DNA of 64,000 nt from Sarcophilus harrisii (GCF_902635505.1 NC_045428.1:119927641-119991640); one strand, 5' to 3'; shown: positions 1-12,890, counted from the first letter of the stretch. Notes: a model not told the origin generated them from the letters alone. Numbers and translations: made by a program.

Positions 1-289
1 AATATGACATGAACTCTTTCTTTAAAAACAAAATCAAAACTATAATTTCTCCTAGATTTCAAATTTATATGATTCATACAAAACCTAAACATTGTAGTTA
101 TTTTTTTTCTTTTGGTTTTTGTCAAGCCAATGTTTCATTCCAAAAAAGTTTCCCAGATTAATTACTGATGAACAAACAAGAAGTTGTATTCATTTAAATA
201 ACATCTCTGAAGCACAAATTGGAAAAGTAGACTTCTTTGCTCAGACTTCACTAAGACATTGAATTTTATTTATTCAATTCAAGGAGAAT

Positions 290-396
290 TTCTCAAATAT
301 TTATTATGTAGCAGGAACTCTTCTGTTTGTTGTTCATACAGACAAAACTAAAATAGTTCCCATCCTCAAGGAGCTTCCATTCTTCTTTGGTAAAAC

Positions 397-484
<88 letters not shown>

Positions 485-1060
485 TAAATTCTAAATATCT
501 AAGTAATTTTTGGGAGGAAAGGAGCTTTAACACCTCTGTGAAGTTCAGAAGGCCCTTATAGAGGGCATGGTGTTTGATCTAAGCTTCCAAGTTAGCTGGG
601 AATTTCAGGAAAGAGAAAGAGCAGGAATCAACTCTAAGCAGTTCACAAAATTCAACTATGAAAATTTCAATATGGGTATTTACACTATGTGGCAAGTTTT
701 GTAATCATCACTCATTTATTGTTTTGTTTTTTTCTAGACTTAAGAAAGTGATGGAGGAAAATGTTAATAGTGCAAATTAAACTCAAAAGTGTGTACCACA
801 TCCCCTTCTCTCCCCAAACATATATCAGCACCTCCCTGGTGAGAAGGAATAATATTATAAGTCTCTTTAGAGACACAAAAACCAGATAGGTAGTTTGGCT
901 GAAACCTTGCGACACAGTAATATGGAAACTGTCTAAAACCTAAAGGACTTTAAATGTCAGACAGAGGTGTTTGTATTTTACACTTGAAGAAATAAGGAGA
1001 CACTAAAACTTTCTGAAGAGATGTGACATGGTCAGAAAACTAGGAGAATAGCCTAAAGCT
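290..1060 (-). repeat. L2 LINE 3' part, antisense, split by (GA)n
   Basis: The + strand reads like the complement of an L2 3' end (TATTTATTATGTAGCAGG, then CCCATCCTCAAGGAGCTTCC), followed after the GA tract by further diverged L2-like text (gagatgtgacatggtcag near 1018). Highly diverged and old. Confidence 0.55.
400..481. repeat. (GA)n microsatellite, about 41 perfect units
   Basis: A pure GA/TC dinucleotide run of about 81 bp with no interruption, sitting inside the L2 fossil. Homopurine on one strand, so capable of triplex (H-DNA) folding and likely length-polymorphic. Confidence 0.97.
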
Positions 1061-1064
1061 TAAT

Positions 1065-4000
1065 TACCTTTGTAACTTACAAAATATTTATAATTTAAAC
1101 AATAACTTAAAATTTATAACAATCTGATTACATTATAAAAGAATGTTGAAAAAAACCAGAATAAAAACCAAACTTATTTAGAGTAGCCTGTTTCTTAATG
1201 CCCTAAAGTATTTTTACAAGCAAAAATATGCCTATCTATATGTATAGATATACATATACATATATATAAGCTATTGATGTGCTAATTATATTTTCCTTAT
1301 GTATGTTTAATGTTTCCATTATCAAATGACCTAAGACTTGTCAATATAGTTCTGCCCTTGCTATTATATATATCTTATGTTAAAATATATTATAATTCAG
1401 AATTTTCATTGTTTCCCATAGGTTGAATTGTCCTGTATTCAGATCTGTTTAAATTAGTAATATCTTACTGTGCAAGAGTACATTCATATAGGAGCTATAT
1501 TTAAATGTTATTTTTGAAAATAAAACCATATTTTCCTAAACTTATGCTGTGATTTCAGAAATGTAAAAAAGACATTGGCCAAAAAGTAATTAAAAATCAC
1601 ACTGCTAAAAATTATAAATTTCATAGAAAATAATTTCACACTAAAACATTATTAATAATATTTTAATAAGTCACTATTATACTAGAAACACAATATCTCC
1701 AAATCCAAAAGGTCCATTTTTTCTCCACTCCAATTGAACAATATGAAAATGGACTAGTCCCTTTTAAATTTTCTTTACTTATCCCTTCCACGAGAATTAA
1801 GATTCTCTCTGCCAAATACTTTTTTTATTTCAAACAAAGAAGTTCAAGTATATTCTTGTTATCGTGTGCCTAAGTATAAACACAATAAATTTTGTGAACT
1901 GACGACTATGGGATTTGAGTTCTGCTGTAAGAAATAACTGATTTAACTGGAAATTCAAAGACCTAAGTGAATCAAATAATTTTACAGCTAGAAAACTAGA
2001 CAATGCAAAAATTTTGAACAAAATGTTAGCAAATTGACCACAGTAACACATTTTTGAAGTGTAAAAACTAGAGGTTTATTTAATTATTCTGTGATTAATA
2101 AATTGTCAAATTGACTATCACCCTTTCCTACAACTAAATACCACCATTCATCAGTATAGAAGTTACTATTTAACCAGACTGAGGAAAATTTGAATTTCTG
2201 CCACAAATGCAGGTTTAGAGCAATATTCAGAAAATGAAAAATATAATAGATCATATTAATAACAAAAACAGTATCATAGGATTCTATCAATAGATTAAGA
2301 AAAAAAATTCCAGTAAAATACAATACACATTTCTGTTTAAAAACTTAAAAAATAAAAAATCATGAATACTGAGAAAACTCTGATAGTCACGAAAAAATTG
2401 AAAGGTTAGGAAATAGAAAGTCCATGGAAAGTAAGACTAAGAGTTCCATGACTTGTCTTCCATTCATTCAATCAATCATTCAATAAATATTTATCAAGAA
2501 TATTCCTATTACATGGAAAATACTGACCCTGTCTTCCTAAATACTACTGGCCTCTCTTCAATATTCCTTCCTATTCTTTCTGAAAACCCATATAATCCAT
2601 TTAAGCTGGCCACATCAACCTAATTTAGATTTCACAGCAACCTAATTTAGACTTTAGATGTTGATATTATTTAGATTAAACAAGTTGATGTATTGCAATA
2701 GACAATACTGACAAGAATATAAAATCCTTCATTATTTTGACCAAGAATCACTTTCAATCTAAGAGTTGCTGGTTGCTGACCTCTATTATGAGTCTAAGTG
2801 TAAAATTCCTGTCACATCTTAAATATGGTTTATTTGCCTCTTAAAGGAACAGGCACACATTATGGTTTTCAGTCAGAGAACTGAGAGGAGAAAAATCCAT
2901 GTTTCCTTAAGAATCAAACATCATTTTTTATTGTCCTTCTATTTTGAGAAATAGTCTTATTCAAAGCAAAGCTCAATTAGTTTGGAGCAGACACAAATGC
3001 AAGTTAACCAAGGTTTTGAGGTTTTTATCCCCACAAATATTCATTCATTGGAATTACAGGGTTCCATAAGGAATTACAGGGTGACTATGCATCTTATTAG
3101 TGTAACCATCTCTGCTTGGCCAAGAACTTTCTTTCACTGGGCTTTTACTCTGTATCCATAATTCCATAGTTCCCTCTATGAAATATCACAGACCACACCT
3201 TGAGTCACTAAAATGACTACTCCCATTGACTGACTGCTAATATCAGAGGATTATTGCCTTATGATAACTCAATGGTTATTATACATAATAGATATGGAGA
3301 ACTAAAGCAACCAAAAGTTCACTGATAATCATTTTATCCTTTTTGTTATTTTTCCCTTTAGTTTATCAGTTCTTTTCTTCCTGCAGTACTTCCCTTTCAA
3401 TCTCTGTTCATTGGATGGTATCCAGATTTATAAGTACCCACAAGACTAGTTACTACCAGCTGAAATATTTTTACATTTTTTCATTCTTGAACTACATTTG
3501 CCATCTGTTGGCCTAATCACCTAATGAGTCCAATTCTCTAAAATCATGTTTCATTGTTATTTGTTGTTTTCTCTGCCTCCAGTTTTTTAGTAGCATCTGG
3601 AAGCTTTCAGACACTGTTTTCAATTCACTAATTAAAATTACTTATAAGTAGTATAATCAACTAAATCTGAAAACAGAGTCTTTATGCTCCTAAAATCATT
3701 TGTACTAGTCATTACCCATTCTCCTATCCTATCTATTGGGCTGTATTTGATGATTCCTTAGTTATCAGTTATTTTAAACACAGAAAATATTAAAAATCCT
3801 TACCTTCCACTTTTTTGGTCAAGGCAGTCAAATTTTCAAGGAATTCCTTATAGATAAATAAGATGTAAAGTTCAGCTTTCAAAAACATGAAATAAATTCA
3901 CAGTTATTTTTAAAAATAGAAAAGAAATTTGTACTCAACATGATTTCAGACAAGATCCCAATAAACTGTGTGGAACCATCCAAAATAACTAAAAGACATA

Positions 4001-4585
4001 TTATTCTCTTTCTTCTTGAAATTGAACTTTTGGGGACTTGTGGCAAGATTTGCTTAGAATAGCTTTGTAAACATCAGTCTTTTATGTTCCACTAGAGTCT
4101 GGGTTTTGCCATGTTCTGTGAACTATTATAGATGAACCAATCTCTAACTATCTATTACTAGCATTCCAAATATTTTTTTTTCTTGGAGATTGAGGAGAAT
4201 GAAATATGGTAGCTTTCTTATTATTGGATAATCTGATTCCAGAGACACATTAATATATCTCATTGAACTCTATAGGTGTTATGAAAATCATTCAATAGTT
4301 AAATTAAAATCAAGCAGTTTGTCCTCTTTAAGAAAACTCAGTATGTCATATAGCACTGGAAAGGATGAGAAAAGTGTTGGAAAAAAACAAAGAATGAAAG
4401 AGCATTGCAACTTCATACTAATTGGGAGTCAAGGAAATAGATATTTAATAAGTAAAATGGGTTGAAAATGGCAAAATGCATCAGTTAAAAGTCCACTTCT
4501 GTTGCCCATTCCTGGAATGGAAGTGAATTTGGCGTCTTGAGGGTTATGCCAATGGACCATGGACTCCAGCACATTATATCAGTCA
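1065..4585. other. Intergenic, AT-rich, no gene seen
   Basis: No convincing coding frame or RNA gene. Short TA/CATA-rich tracts lie near 1235-1270. A small L2-like 3' end (attcaatcaatcattcaataaatatttatc) occurs at about 2462-2530. Short tandem duplications are visible at 2625-2655 (caacctaatttaga twice) and 3051-3083 (ggaattacagggt twice). Confidence 0.6.
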
Positions 4586-4589
4586 GATT

Positions 4590-5090
4590 GACAGTCAAGA
4601 AACATTTATTACACAGTTATGCTTAATGGTAAAGTACTGGGAATGCAAGAAAAATAAAAACAAAAATACAAAATAAAACAAAAAACAACATGGTTGAGCA
4701 CCAGCCCGAAAGTCAGGAGCTGAATTTAAATCTGACCTCAGACACTTAACACTTCCTAGCTGTGTGACTGTGGGCACGTTTCTTAACCCCAATTGCCTCA
4801 GCAGAAAAGAAGAAGAAGAAGGAGGAGGAGGAGGAGGAAGAGGAGGAGAGGAAGAAGAAAACATGGTTCCAGATCTCAAGGAAGTCACATTCTAATAGGA
4901 GAGAATACAGTGTATATACTTTCAAAATGCATATAGCATAACTAGGAGGTAATGTCAGAGAGAAAACACTACTAGGCAGGAAGGTTGGAATGGTCTCTTG
5001 AAGATATGATTTGAGCTGTTAACTGAAGAAAACTGGGGAAGACTGAAGATGAGAAAAAAGAAGAGTGGAAAAATTAAAAAAAAATTCAGT
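4590..5090 (-). repeat. L2 LINE 3' end, antisense, interrupted by a SINE
   Basis: Left part (aagaaacatttattacacag...gggaatgcaag) and right part (ccagatctcaaggaagtcacattctaata...) are the complement of an L2 3' end. They are separated by the SINE at 4696-4859. The right part continues with tggtctcttgaagatatgatttgagctg, typical L2 text. Confidence 0.7.
4696..4859 (+). repeat. 5'-truncated tRNA-derived marsupial SINE with a purine-repeat tail
   Basis: Text GAGCACCAGCCC..AAGTCAGGAG...CTGACCTCAGACACTTAACA..CTAGCTGTGTGAC..AACCCCAATTGCCTCA is the standard body of the marsupial tRNA-derived SINE. It is flanked by the 9-bp duplication AACATGGTT (4687-4695 and 4860-4868). The tail has become a GAA/GGA repeat (4805-4859). 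Confidence 0.88.
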
Positions 5091-5094
5091 GAGA

Positions 5095-6855
5095 GTAGTG
5101 TGGTTCCAGATCTATTTTTATCTTTCAAGTTAAGCCCATGTTGAAGAAAATTTTATTTCTAAAAGGCAGAAATCTCTATCTTTCAAGTGGCATTGGTTTA
5201 AACCAAATTTAAGGTTTTGGGTTATATATTTGTAAACTTTTTATAAAAGTGCTAAATTAGAGGAATAAAATACAGAGGAAATTTCAATCAATGAGTATAG
5301 GAAGATGAGGGGGAAGGATCCTGGCATAGAGATAAATAATTTAATGAGAAACAAAAGGCATCAAGGAACTTTCTTTTAAAGAAAAAAAAAGTAAAGCAAT
5401 TCTTAAAATGTCAAATTACTTGGAGAAAGTGCTACGTTTTATCTTTGAAATTCAACATCATTGAGAATTAAGTACCATGTCTGTTTGAGCTGGCCATATG
5501 TTTCAAAAACCATCCCATTTAGTTCTTCCCAGAATAGTAACTGTGCCTATAAGGATTTAAGATTTAGGATGTAAGGATTTCAATAAAAGTGAAAAATAAC
5601 CATATCAGGAAGCACACAATGACCATTTATGTTGTTTTTGTCTTTTGTGCATAAATAAGCAGGCAATGAATGACCATTGTACTTCTGGAAATGTTATGCC
5701 AGCACTAGCAACTTTGTTAATTTTGGAAACTCATTGTTTCTCACTCCATGCTTGTGACTTAAATGTTCCAGGCGGTCTATTCAGTAATAAATTGAACTTT
5801 GAATTCAGTGTCCCTAGATACCTGCTGTGGAGAATACACAAAGATATAATCCATCAGCCAACAAAATATACCAACCAGTCTTTGTGTTTAGAATCTAGCA
5901 CTGCATTAGGTCCTTTTTGCTGTAAGCACAAATGGTAAAGCTTGCTGAACTGTGGGAATGGGGAAAGAGTAGAACAGGTGTTGTATCGTGCATTTCTGAC
6001 TGTGCTGGGGTTTTATGCATCTCGTGTAAAGGTATATGAAAGAGGAAATACAGTCACTCTAGGTGTGTATGAAATGGGGACTTTGCAATTTTGCATATCT
6101 AAGGTAATACATTAGGAGAAGAGAAAGGAAAGCTCAAGGAAGCTCTGAGTATCACAAGAGAGCACAGATGCTATGATGACTTGTAGTCCCCAAAAGGGAG
6201 GAATACATATTCCTGTGCTCTTCTAGGATTTTGACCATTCAGGATGAGTCAACAATGGGACAGGTTATCTCAATAATTCTCCTGAATCTAACACGATATT
6301 GTTATATTTTGAAGCTTGAGGCCTAGATATAGATAGCTACCAAAATTCATTCTAGGATGAATTTGTTCATTGCAATGGAATACCTGATCATTGTTGGATG
6401 ACTCTATTCCTGTTTTTGGAAGGTTGCTTTAAATATGGTTTTGTAGGTGATGCTAGGAAATAAAAAGTAAATTGCAAATAATTTATTTCTTCCCCACAAG
6501 GGTTTACAATTTAATGGGAGGACAGGATATGTGCTCATGAATCTATCTTACCTAGTCTCCACCAAAGAAAACTAGGACTTTGGGGCATCTTGCCATCTCC
6601 TCTGTTGCACTCTTCTTCCACTCCTTGATTTTCAAGTCTTGTTCTGGAACCAGTAATCAAATTAATTCTACCACTGTTGGTAGAAAGATAGACACAATAA
6701 TAGTACTATGGTCCCAAGCACAATCTTGGTGACTCCCCACACCAATACTCCCTTCCCTGATCACCATTTCTCTCCATATATTATCTCCATCTATTAAAAT
6801 GTATAACCCAAGGCTCAAAGCCCATTGCTATGGGTATGATATTGGTATGTAGCTC
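5095..6855. other. Intergenic, no gene seen
   Basis: Mostly non-repetitive. The 97-codon frame at 5645-5938 shows no recognisable domain. Part of this stretch (about 5440-5960) is of high complexity and could be conserved non-coding DNA. Confidence 0.5.
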
Positions 6856-7010
6856 CATGTGGAGCAAATATAAGCTCCTTGATATTAAGCCCTATTTCTT
6901 TTCTTTTCTTTCTTTTTTTTCCATCTGGCTCACTAGTGCTTAGCCAATGCTTGGCATGTGGTAAGCACTTAATAAACACTTCCTCATTCATTCATGAATC
7001 CATATAAAAT
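6855..7010 (+). repeat. L2 LINE 3' tail
   Basis: aagctccttgatattaagcc, then gtgcttagccaatgcttggcatgtggtaagcacttaataaa and a cattcattcatg end: the standard L2 3' terminus, with a T-rich stretch inserted. Confidence 0.75.
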
Positions 7011-7039
7011 CAGAAATAGAAACATAGCATACATAATAG

Positions 7040-7265
7040 GAAAAGGATTATTAGAAGTCAGGACATCTGGGTTCTATCTGCAACTTTGTTAAGAGACTGA
7101 GTAAAATACTTAATCTTTCTGCCTCTCAGTTTCCTTTTCTGTATATTGGGAGATGATGATTCCTGCTCTACTTACCTCACAGAGTTATTGTGAAAACCAA
7201 ATAAATGATTGTGCAAACAATTTGAAATGTATAATATGATACTGAAGTACAAGGTGTTGTTATTA
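7040..7265 (+). repeat. MIR-family SINE
   Basis: Core text: gtcaggacatctgggttc, cctctcagtttcctttt, tgggagatgatgat, cctacctcac-type cttacctcacagagttattgtg, and the 3' part ending in tgatactgaagtac. Near full length, strongly diverged. Confidence 0.82.
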
Positions 7266-7269
7266 TTAT

Positions 7270-9960
7270 AATAACTAATTATAGCTATATGGAAGCATAG
7301 TCACAGGAGGTGTTGAAATGACTGGGATTACTAGGTAGGACTGGGTGGGATTAGAATGAGAAAGCTTCATGGCTCATTTAAAATAAATTTTGGCATCTTA
7401 TCTTTTTGCCACTTCTCAAAAAAAACCCAAACTTTTTTTGGTATACTGTACTTTTAAGATGATCATATCAAAGCTAAAGGAATTTTATCAGCTTTCAAAT
7501 GGGCTTGGTCAGAAGAGAGCAAATGACTATTTTCTGGTCTATAGAAAGCTTGCTTGCCTGTGATAGGAAATAGTTTAAAGCCCAGCAACATAGGGATTGC
7601 TAAAAGAAGCTTGGTCAAGCTTTTTAATGAGTTTTCTTGCCACTGGATGGTAGAAACAAATGGAGAATTCTGCTGACTGAAGTAGTAATAAAATTTACAG
7701 TGGCTTCTGAGTCAATCAGATCCCAGTAACATTCAACAGGTCTTGTCCTTGGTTCTGCTTACCAGAAGTTTGCTTTCTTCTTGGAGAAGATCAAATCAAC
7801 TGACTTTAATGTATGTGGTGACAATTGTAGGTGTGTATATTTAGAAGGCAATGATAAATCTGTCCTTCAGATTTCAGTAATATAGGAACAGATTTCAGTA
7901 ATATAAGGAACTCTCTTTGCCAATTCAGGTGGATACCTCTGAAATTTCTAGAGCTGCTTCAAACACTGAGAAATTATGGTAAGCCTTGCCCAATTTAAAT
8001 AGCCAAAATATTTCAGAGACAGAATTTGAATTCAGATCTTCCATTCCATCATGCTGCTTTTCTTGATTAGGTTTGAAAGTTTGAACTCCAGGAGCTACTG
8101 ATGCTTTAAGAAAGTTTAATGAAAGACAGAAAGCAGACTATTGGTTAGACCAACTGGAAATTTCCTAGAGCTAGGCAAATGGCTTAATTTGAGTTAGCTC
8201 ATCTGTAATACTGAGTTTATAATAATAGATCTCTGTAGGGAAAATATTTGTAAATACAAGGGATGATTGTAGTACAATTCTAAGCCATCAACTAAATGAA
8301 TGTGATTCATCTACAATGCTTTAAAAATTAATGTGAACATATAGACATTATTCTATAAGGATAATTTATTTTTAAAGCAAAGTTTAAACAGTCACACTAT
8401 AATTTTTTGAAGTACAGAAAGGGACTATAGATGAATTTTTCATTTTTAAAAGAAATTTATGAGTTAAATGAGAGGCTACATGACATGGTGAGAATTGCTT
8501 GTGATGAAGTCTAGGCTCTGATACATGCCATTTGACCAAAGGTAATCATTTAATTTTTTAGTTGTTTCTCCTTCATCCCCAACAACTATCTAAAACTATA
8601 CATTATAGGTACAGTATGTTCCATCACCAGACTTAGTCAACAGGTCAATCATTCATGATTTTTAGACCTGACTCTTCATAAATGACCTTTGAAATTTCTT
8701 TCAGCTTTGAATCCACAGTTATACTGCATCCTTGAACACATCATTCACAATACAAGTAGTTATCAGTTTTATGAATTTATGTTATATGAATTAAAATTAG
8801 TTTACACTGTTCTGAAAATACACTTTTTTTTTGGGTTAAAGGACTAGGCAACTATACAGTTAATTTTATTCAAAATAAAAAGGCTACAAATTTACATCAA
8901 AATTAAGACTGCTTAATTATAACCCTGACACCAGCAACCTCTTTAATTATGTGTGTTAAAGAGACTGACAACCTGGGGGGAAAACCAACTGAAAATTAGT
9001 CTGATTTTTTTGAGTGCCTTTATACAGAAGTGTGTGTGTGTGCACACATTATATATACATATGTATATCTATCACTGTATAATTCATGGAAATCTAAAAA
9101 TATTTTATATAAAAGAATGAAAGGGCTTAAATTATTCTCAAGGAATTTGCCATTTTCCACTTTAGAAATTTAGGAGGGGAGATTGTTTTGTTAGAAAATG
9201 GATGCAGAATTCTGAAAATTTTAAGAATAGACTAGTTTCCTATACCTTCCCTGTTTAAATTGCAAGTTTTTTTTAAGAACTAAAGAGAACTTTAGAATCC
9301 AACCTTTGATTAGAGTTTTATTTTTAATATTGATATTTTGAAAACAAAATATGATTCGAGACCTCAATTACAAGTACATTAATAAAAGCCAGTTCTTAGA
9401 AGAGACAATAGAAAATATTGACTACTGGTTGCTTGGTTGTACCCTATATTCCATCATCTGAAAAATGGGGGAGGGGCCAATTCTTTATTTTTTCCCTTGA
9501 AGTGTTAATTCTGGTTTAAGATGGCTGCATTTCTTTATCACATTACTCTTATTCTTTTCATTAGGATGTGCCTTTTCTTTATTTCTTTTGCTAATGTGGA
9601 GCCCGGTAGCTCTTTGTTCCCATTGTGCCTGTCTCCTTCCTTCTTTGTGTAACAGAAATACTGCTTTACCCGCATCTGCTACTGAGCATGCGAAAAATCC
9701 TTCCATAGACCTTTTACTTAGGACTTTCATTGGGAGGACTCCACTTCTCCAGGTTTTAGTAACATCCAAAGGAGACTGGAGATAGATTGAAACTCAAAAA
9801 AAGAGGAGCGCAGGGTTTTAGTTTCTAAGAAAGGTATAGAGATGGGGATAATAAAGGTCAGATATTACATTAGGACAGACTTCCATTTATAGCAAAGATT
9901 TCCCTTATTTGTCTATTTGTTTATGGAAACACTTCCAATACTCATTGCACCAGAGAGTGG
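7270..9960. other. Intergenic, no gene seen; weak SINE remnants
   Basis: A weak MIR-like antisense remnant (gacagaatttgaattcagatcttcc) is near 8018-8050 and a weak sense one near 8170-8240. A 21/22-bp tandem duplication (cagatttcagtaatatagga) occupies 7868-7910. Overlapping small open frames at 9485-9785 on both strands show no family signature. Confidence 0.5.
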
Positions 9961-9964
9961 GATA

Positions 9965-10265
9965 TTGACCTACAACAAAAGAAAACATGCACACATACAC
10001 ACAAACACATATATAGACATGTGCATTCAGGTCACACATGTACACAAATGTATATACACCAAACACGTGCAAAATACAAATACACACACATATATACATA
10101 CATACATATACATATATATTAGATCAGGTCACTGATCAATAACAGAAGACACATATACACAAAACATGTATAAATATTAATACAATGTATATAGTTTATG
10201 TAAACATGTGCGCACTCTATATACATGTATACAGTATATGTATATGCACACATCAATATATTTAT
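9965..10265. repeat. CA/TA/CATA-rich low-complexity tract
   Basis: Irregular alternating purine-pyrimidine DNA (cacacatacacac, catatatacatacatacata, catgtatacagtatatg). It explains the open frames seen there on both strands, which are artefacts of the dinucleotide repeat. Confidence 0.9.
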
Positions 10266-11110
10266 TTATTTAGAACTTTAACATTTATTAAGGTCTTACT
10301 AACAAGTATTGTGCTAGTCATAGGAGCTAACAATATAAGGAATAAAATGATTCCTATTCATAAAAAGATTACATTCTAAAGTCTTAGTGCAGTCTTAAAC
10401 TATTTAACCTTGACTATTTAAGCTTTAAGCTTAGTTTAAATTATTTAGGCATCCTATTTAACTATACCAAAGTAATTAAATAGGAGATAGCTTGGGAAGG
10501 AGATTACTAACTGTTGGGAGTAAGCAGGTATAGGTTTATGCAAAACATTGTACTTAAGCTGAGCTTTGAAGAGAGGAACTCTGAGAGAGGTAAGACATGT
10601 AGTACAAACAATGGAAGGTGAAAAAAGTGTGTAAAGAAGATTTGAGGCTGAAAAGATGACTTGGGGTTAGATCGTGAAGTACTTTAAAATTTAAAGTTTC
10701 CAGTTCATTCTATAGGAAAATAGGAAAGACTGGAGGTGTTTAGCAGAGAGACATGGTAAAATTTTCAAAAAGCCCCTAAAAATTACTTTAGCAGCTCTGT
10801 GTAAAATAGACTGGAGTAGAGAGAAACCAGTTAGGCAATGTTGTAATAATCCAAGTGAGAGGTAAGGAAGGCCAGAACTAAGGGGGTAGCTGTGTGAATA
10901 GAGAGAAATGTTTAAATTCAAATTTATGACTGTAGAAAAGCACAAGATTTGACAACTGGTTCTGTGAGGGAGAATGAGCAAGCAGTCTAGGACAATGTGA
11001 AAGTTACAAGATCAAGGTGACTGGAAGCATAGTACCTTCAAGAGAAATAGGGAAATTTATTAAAGGGGAAGCTGAGAGGGAGGCTTCAGGTAGTAGAATC
11101 TAAGTAGTAG
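10265..11110 (-). repeat. L2 LINE, antisense, about 0.85 kb
   Basis: Reads on the + strand as the L2 complement: aacatttattaaggtcttac, agattacattctaaag, aagctgagctttgaagag, ttggggttagatcgtgaag, cagctctgtgtaaaatagactgg, gaaaccagttaggcaatgttgtaataatcc. The last block matches the complement of the conserved L2 text around CTGGACTACTGCAACAGCCT. Confidence 0.85.
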
Positions 11111-11620
11111 AAATTTAGGACTAGATTCCACAATTTGGAATGTGGAAATGTCCGCATTCTATTCTGCTAAGCAGTCTAGTGGTTTGGCCAAAGCCAGGGC
11201 TCCAGCCTAGCCATTCAAGTTCATATGGCTTACTGTGGTGCCTAAGGTTACAAACCTGAGTATCTAGTGCTAAAGAAGAAGCTAGAGGAAGAAATTTTCA
11301 GGCTTCCTGAACATCAATAACAACATAACCCTCAAGAGGTCACCTGGTTCTTTGAAGTAAAATTGCTGGGAAAACGTGCTTTCCAAGAAGACTGGAAATG
11401 ACTTTGTGGACTCTCCAATCAAATACCTGCATATTGTGGCAAAGTTCAAGGTTACCCTAGACTAGTGTGGCCTGAAGGCAGAGCTCAGGGACCTTGTCTC
11501 CATCCCTGCCCACTGATGCTCTGTGATGGGAATGATGAAAATGTCCTTTAAATTCTTGGTTGTTCTCTGAAATCCTTGTACTTGTTGGGGTGAGTCTGAG
11601 ACTAATGACCTTAGATCCTG
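11110..11620. other. Intergenic, no gene seen
   Basis: Single-copy-looking DNA between an L2 fossil and the compound microsatellite. I see no domain or RNA structure that I can name. Confidence 0.4.
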
Positions 11621-11621
<1 letters not shown>

Positions 11622-11660
<39 letters not shown>

Positions 11661-11906
11661 GAGAGAGAGACAGAGAGATAGACAGAGACAGAAAGAGACA
11701 GAGACACACAGAAAGGAGAGAGAGAGAGAGACAGAGACACAGAGGAGGGAGAGAGACAGAGACAGAGACAGAGACAGAGAGAGGAGGGAGAGAGACAGAG
11801 ACACAGAGACACAGAGGAGGGAGAGAGAGAGAGACAGAAAGAGAGAGACAGAGAGAGAGACAGAGACACAGAGGAGGGAGAGAGACAGAGACAGAGAGAG
11901 AGAGAT

Positions 11907-11956
<50 letters not shown>
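11622..11956. repeat. Compound microsatellite: (GT)n followed by GA / GACA / GGAGGGA purine repeat
   Basis: (GT)n runs 11622-11656. From 11660 to 11956 one strand is almost wholly purine with regular C interruptions (gagacagagacacagagga units), ending in an uninterrupted (GA)n of about 40 bp. Long open frames in both orientations (SLSLSL..., ETETER...) come only from this repeat. Confidence 0.97.
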
Positions 11957-12369
11957 CTCGTGTAAGTTCTCACCTCCCATGGGTCTGTTAGACTCTTTTT
12001 GGATTCCTACTTCTTCCTGCCCCAACTCGACCCAAATGTTGTATCCCCCATTGAATTGTTCCTTCATTATTTCCTCCTGAACGGAGCTAGTCTTCTATCT
12101 TCCCTGTGCAAGTGTCGTCCCTTGTCTAATCTCCTGGATCTCCAGTTGCCTTGTGTCTTGTAGAGAGGTCTTGATGGAGATGGAGAGAGGCTCCCACCTG
12201 ACCTAGTGTGTCCCAGAAAGAGCCATAGAAACCTATGAAACAATATTTATCACAAGAGCTAATAAGTTAAAATTTTCTGGAAAAAAAATTAAGGAAAAAG
12301 AAAAGGAAAACTAGGACTAGGTTTCAAAAACTACCTCCCTTCATCATTTTCCTATGAAAAAAAAGTCAC

Positions 12370-12690
12370 ATGGAAAAAATAGTGGAAAAGTAAATGTGCA
12401 TTGAAGGAAGTGGGGATATTTAGCTTGGGGAAGAGAAGAGTGGGGAAGTGAGAGACAATAGCTGGGTTTAAGTATTTGAAGGATTGTCACAGGAACGAGA
12501 TATTTAGACATATTTTGTTTGGTTTTAGTGGGAAGAACTGGAAGCAATGGGTGGAAGATGCAAAAAAAAAAAAAAAAAAAAGACAAAATTTAAGATTGAC
12601 CGTTGGAGAGAATCTCTTAGTACTATCCCAAAGTGCAGTGGTAGTTTCCTCCTTCCTGAGTGGGCATATTGCAATGTATTACACAGTGGT
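12370..12690 (+). repeat. CR1/L3-type LINE 3' UTR fragment
   Basis: Text such as gggtttaagtatttgaaggattgtcac, gggaagaactggaagcaatgggtggaagatgcaa and ttaagattgaccgttgg matches the mammalian CR1/L3 3' region (caaatatttgaaggactgtcatgtgg..., agcaatgggtggaagttgcagag). A poly-A expansion (12562-12580) interrupts it. Confidence 0.75.
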
Positions 12691-12762
12691 GATTCTTTTC
12701 CTGTAAGACCTTAGAAATCCTTCCAACAAGCAAATTCTAATTCTAAAAAAAAGCTTCTCAAA

Positions 12763-12890
12763 ACGTTGTTGTTGATGATGCTTCCTTTTCTAAGAGGACT
12801 AATGACATCATGGGATGATGTCTTGCCTTGCGCCTGAATTGGATCTGTCCTCCCACACTTTGTGTGGCTGTGTGGCAAAGCCTGACTGCT
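12763..12890 (+). repeat. Marsupial SINE fragment (GTTGTTGTT...AAGAGGACTAATGACATC type)
   Basis: gttgttgttgatgatgcttcc, tctaagaggactaatgacatc, gaattggatctgtcctccc resembles a marsupial SINE with gttgttgtccttc...gaagaggaccaatgacatca text. The family name is not certain to me. Confidence 0.55.

Noticed and set aside
11457-12067. Long open frames on both strands with SLSLSL or ETETER peptides
   Set aside because: They are produced by the GT/GA/GACA microsatellite, which has few stops in any frame.
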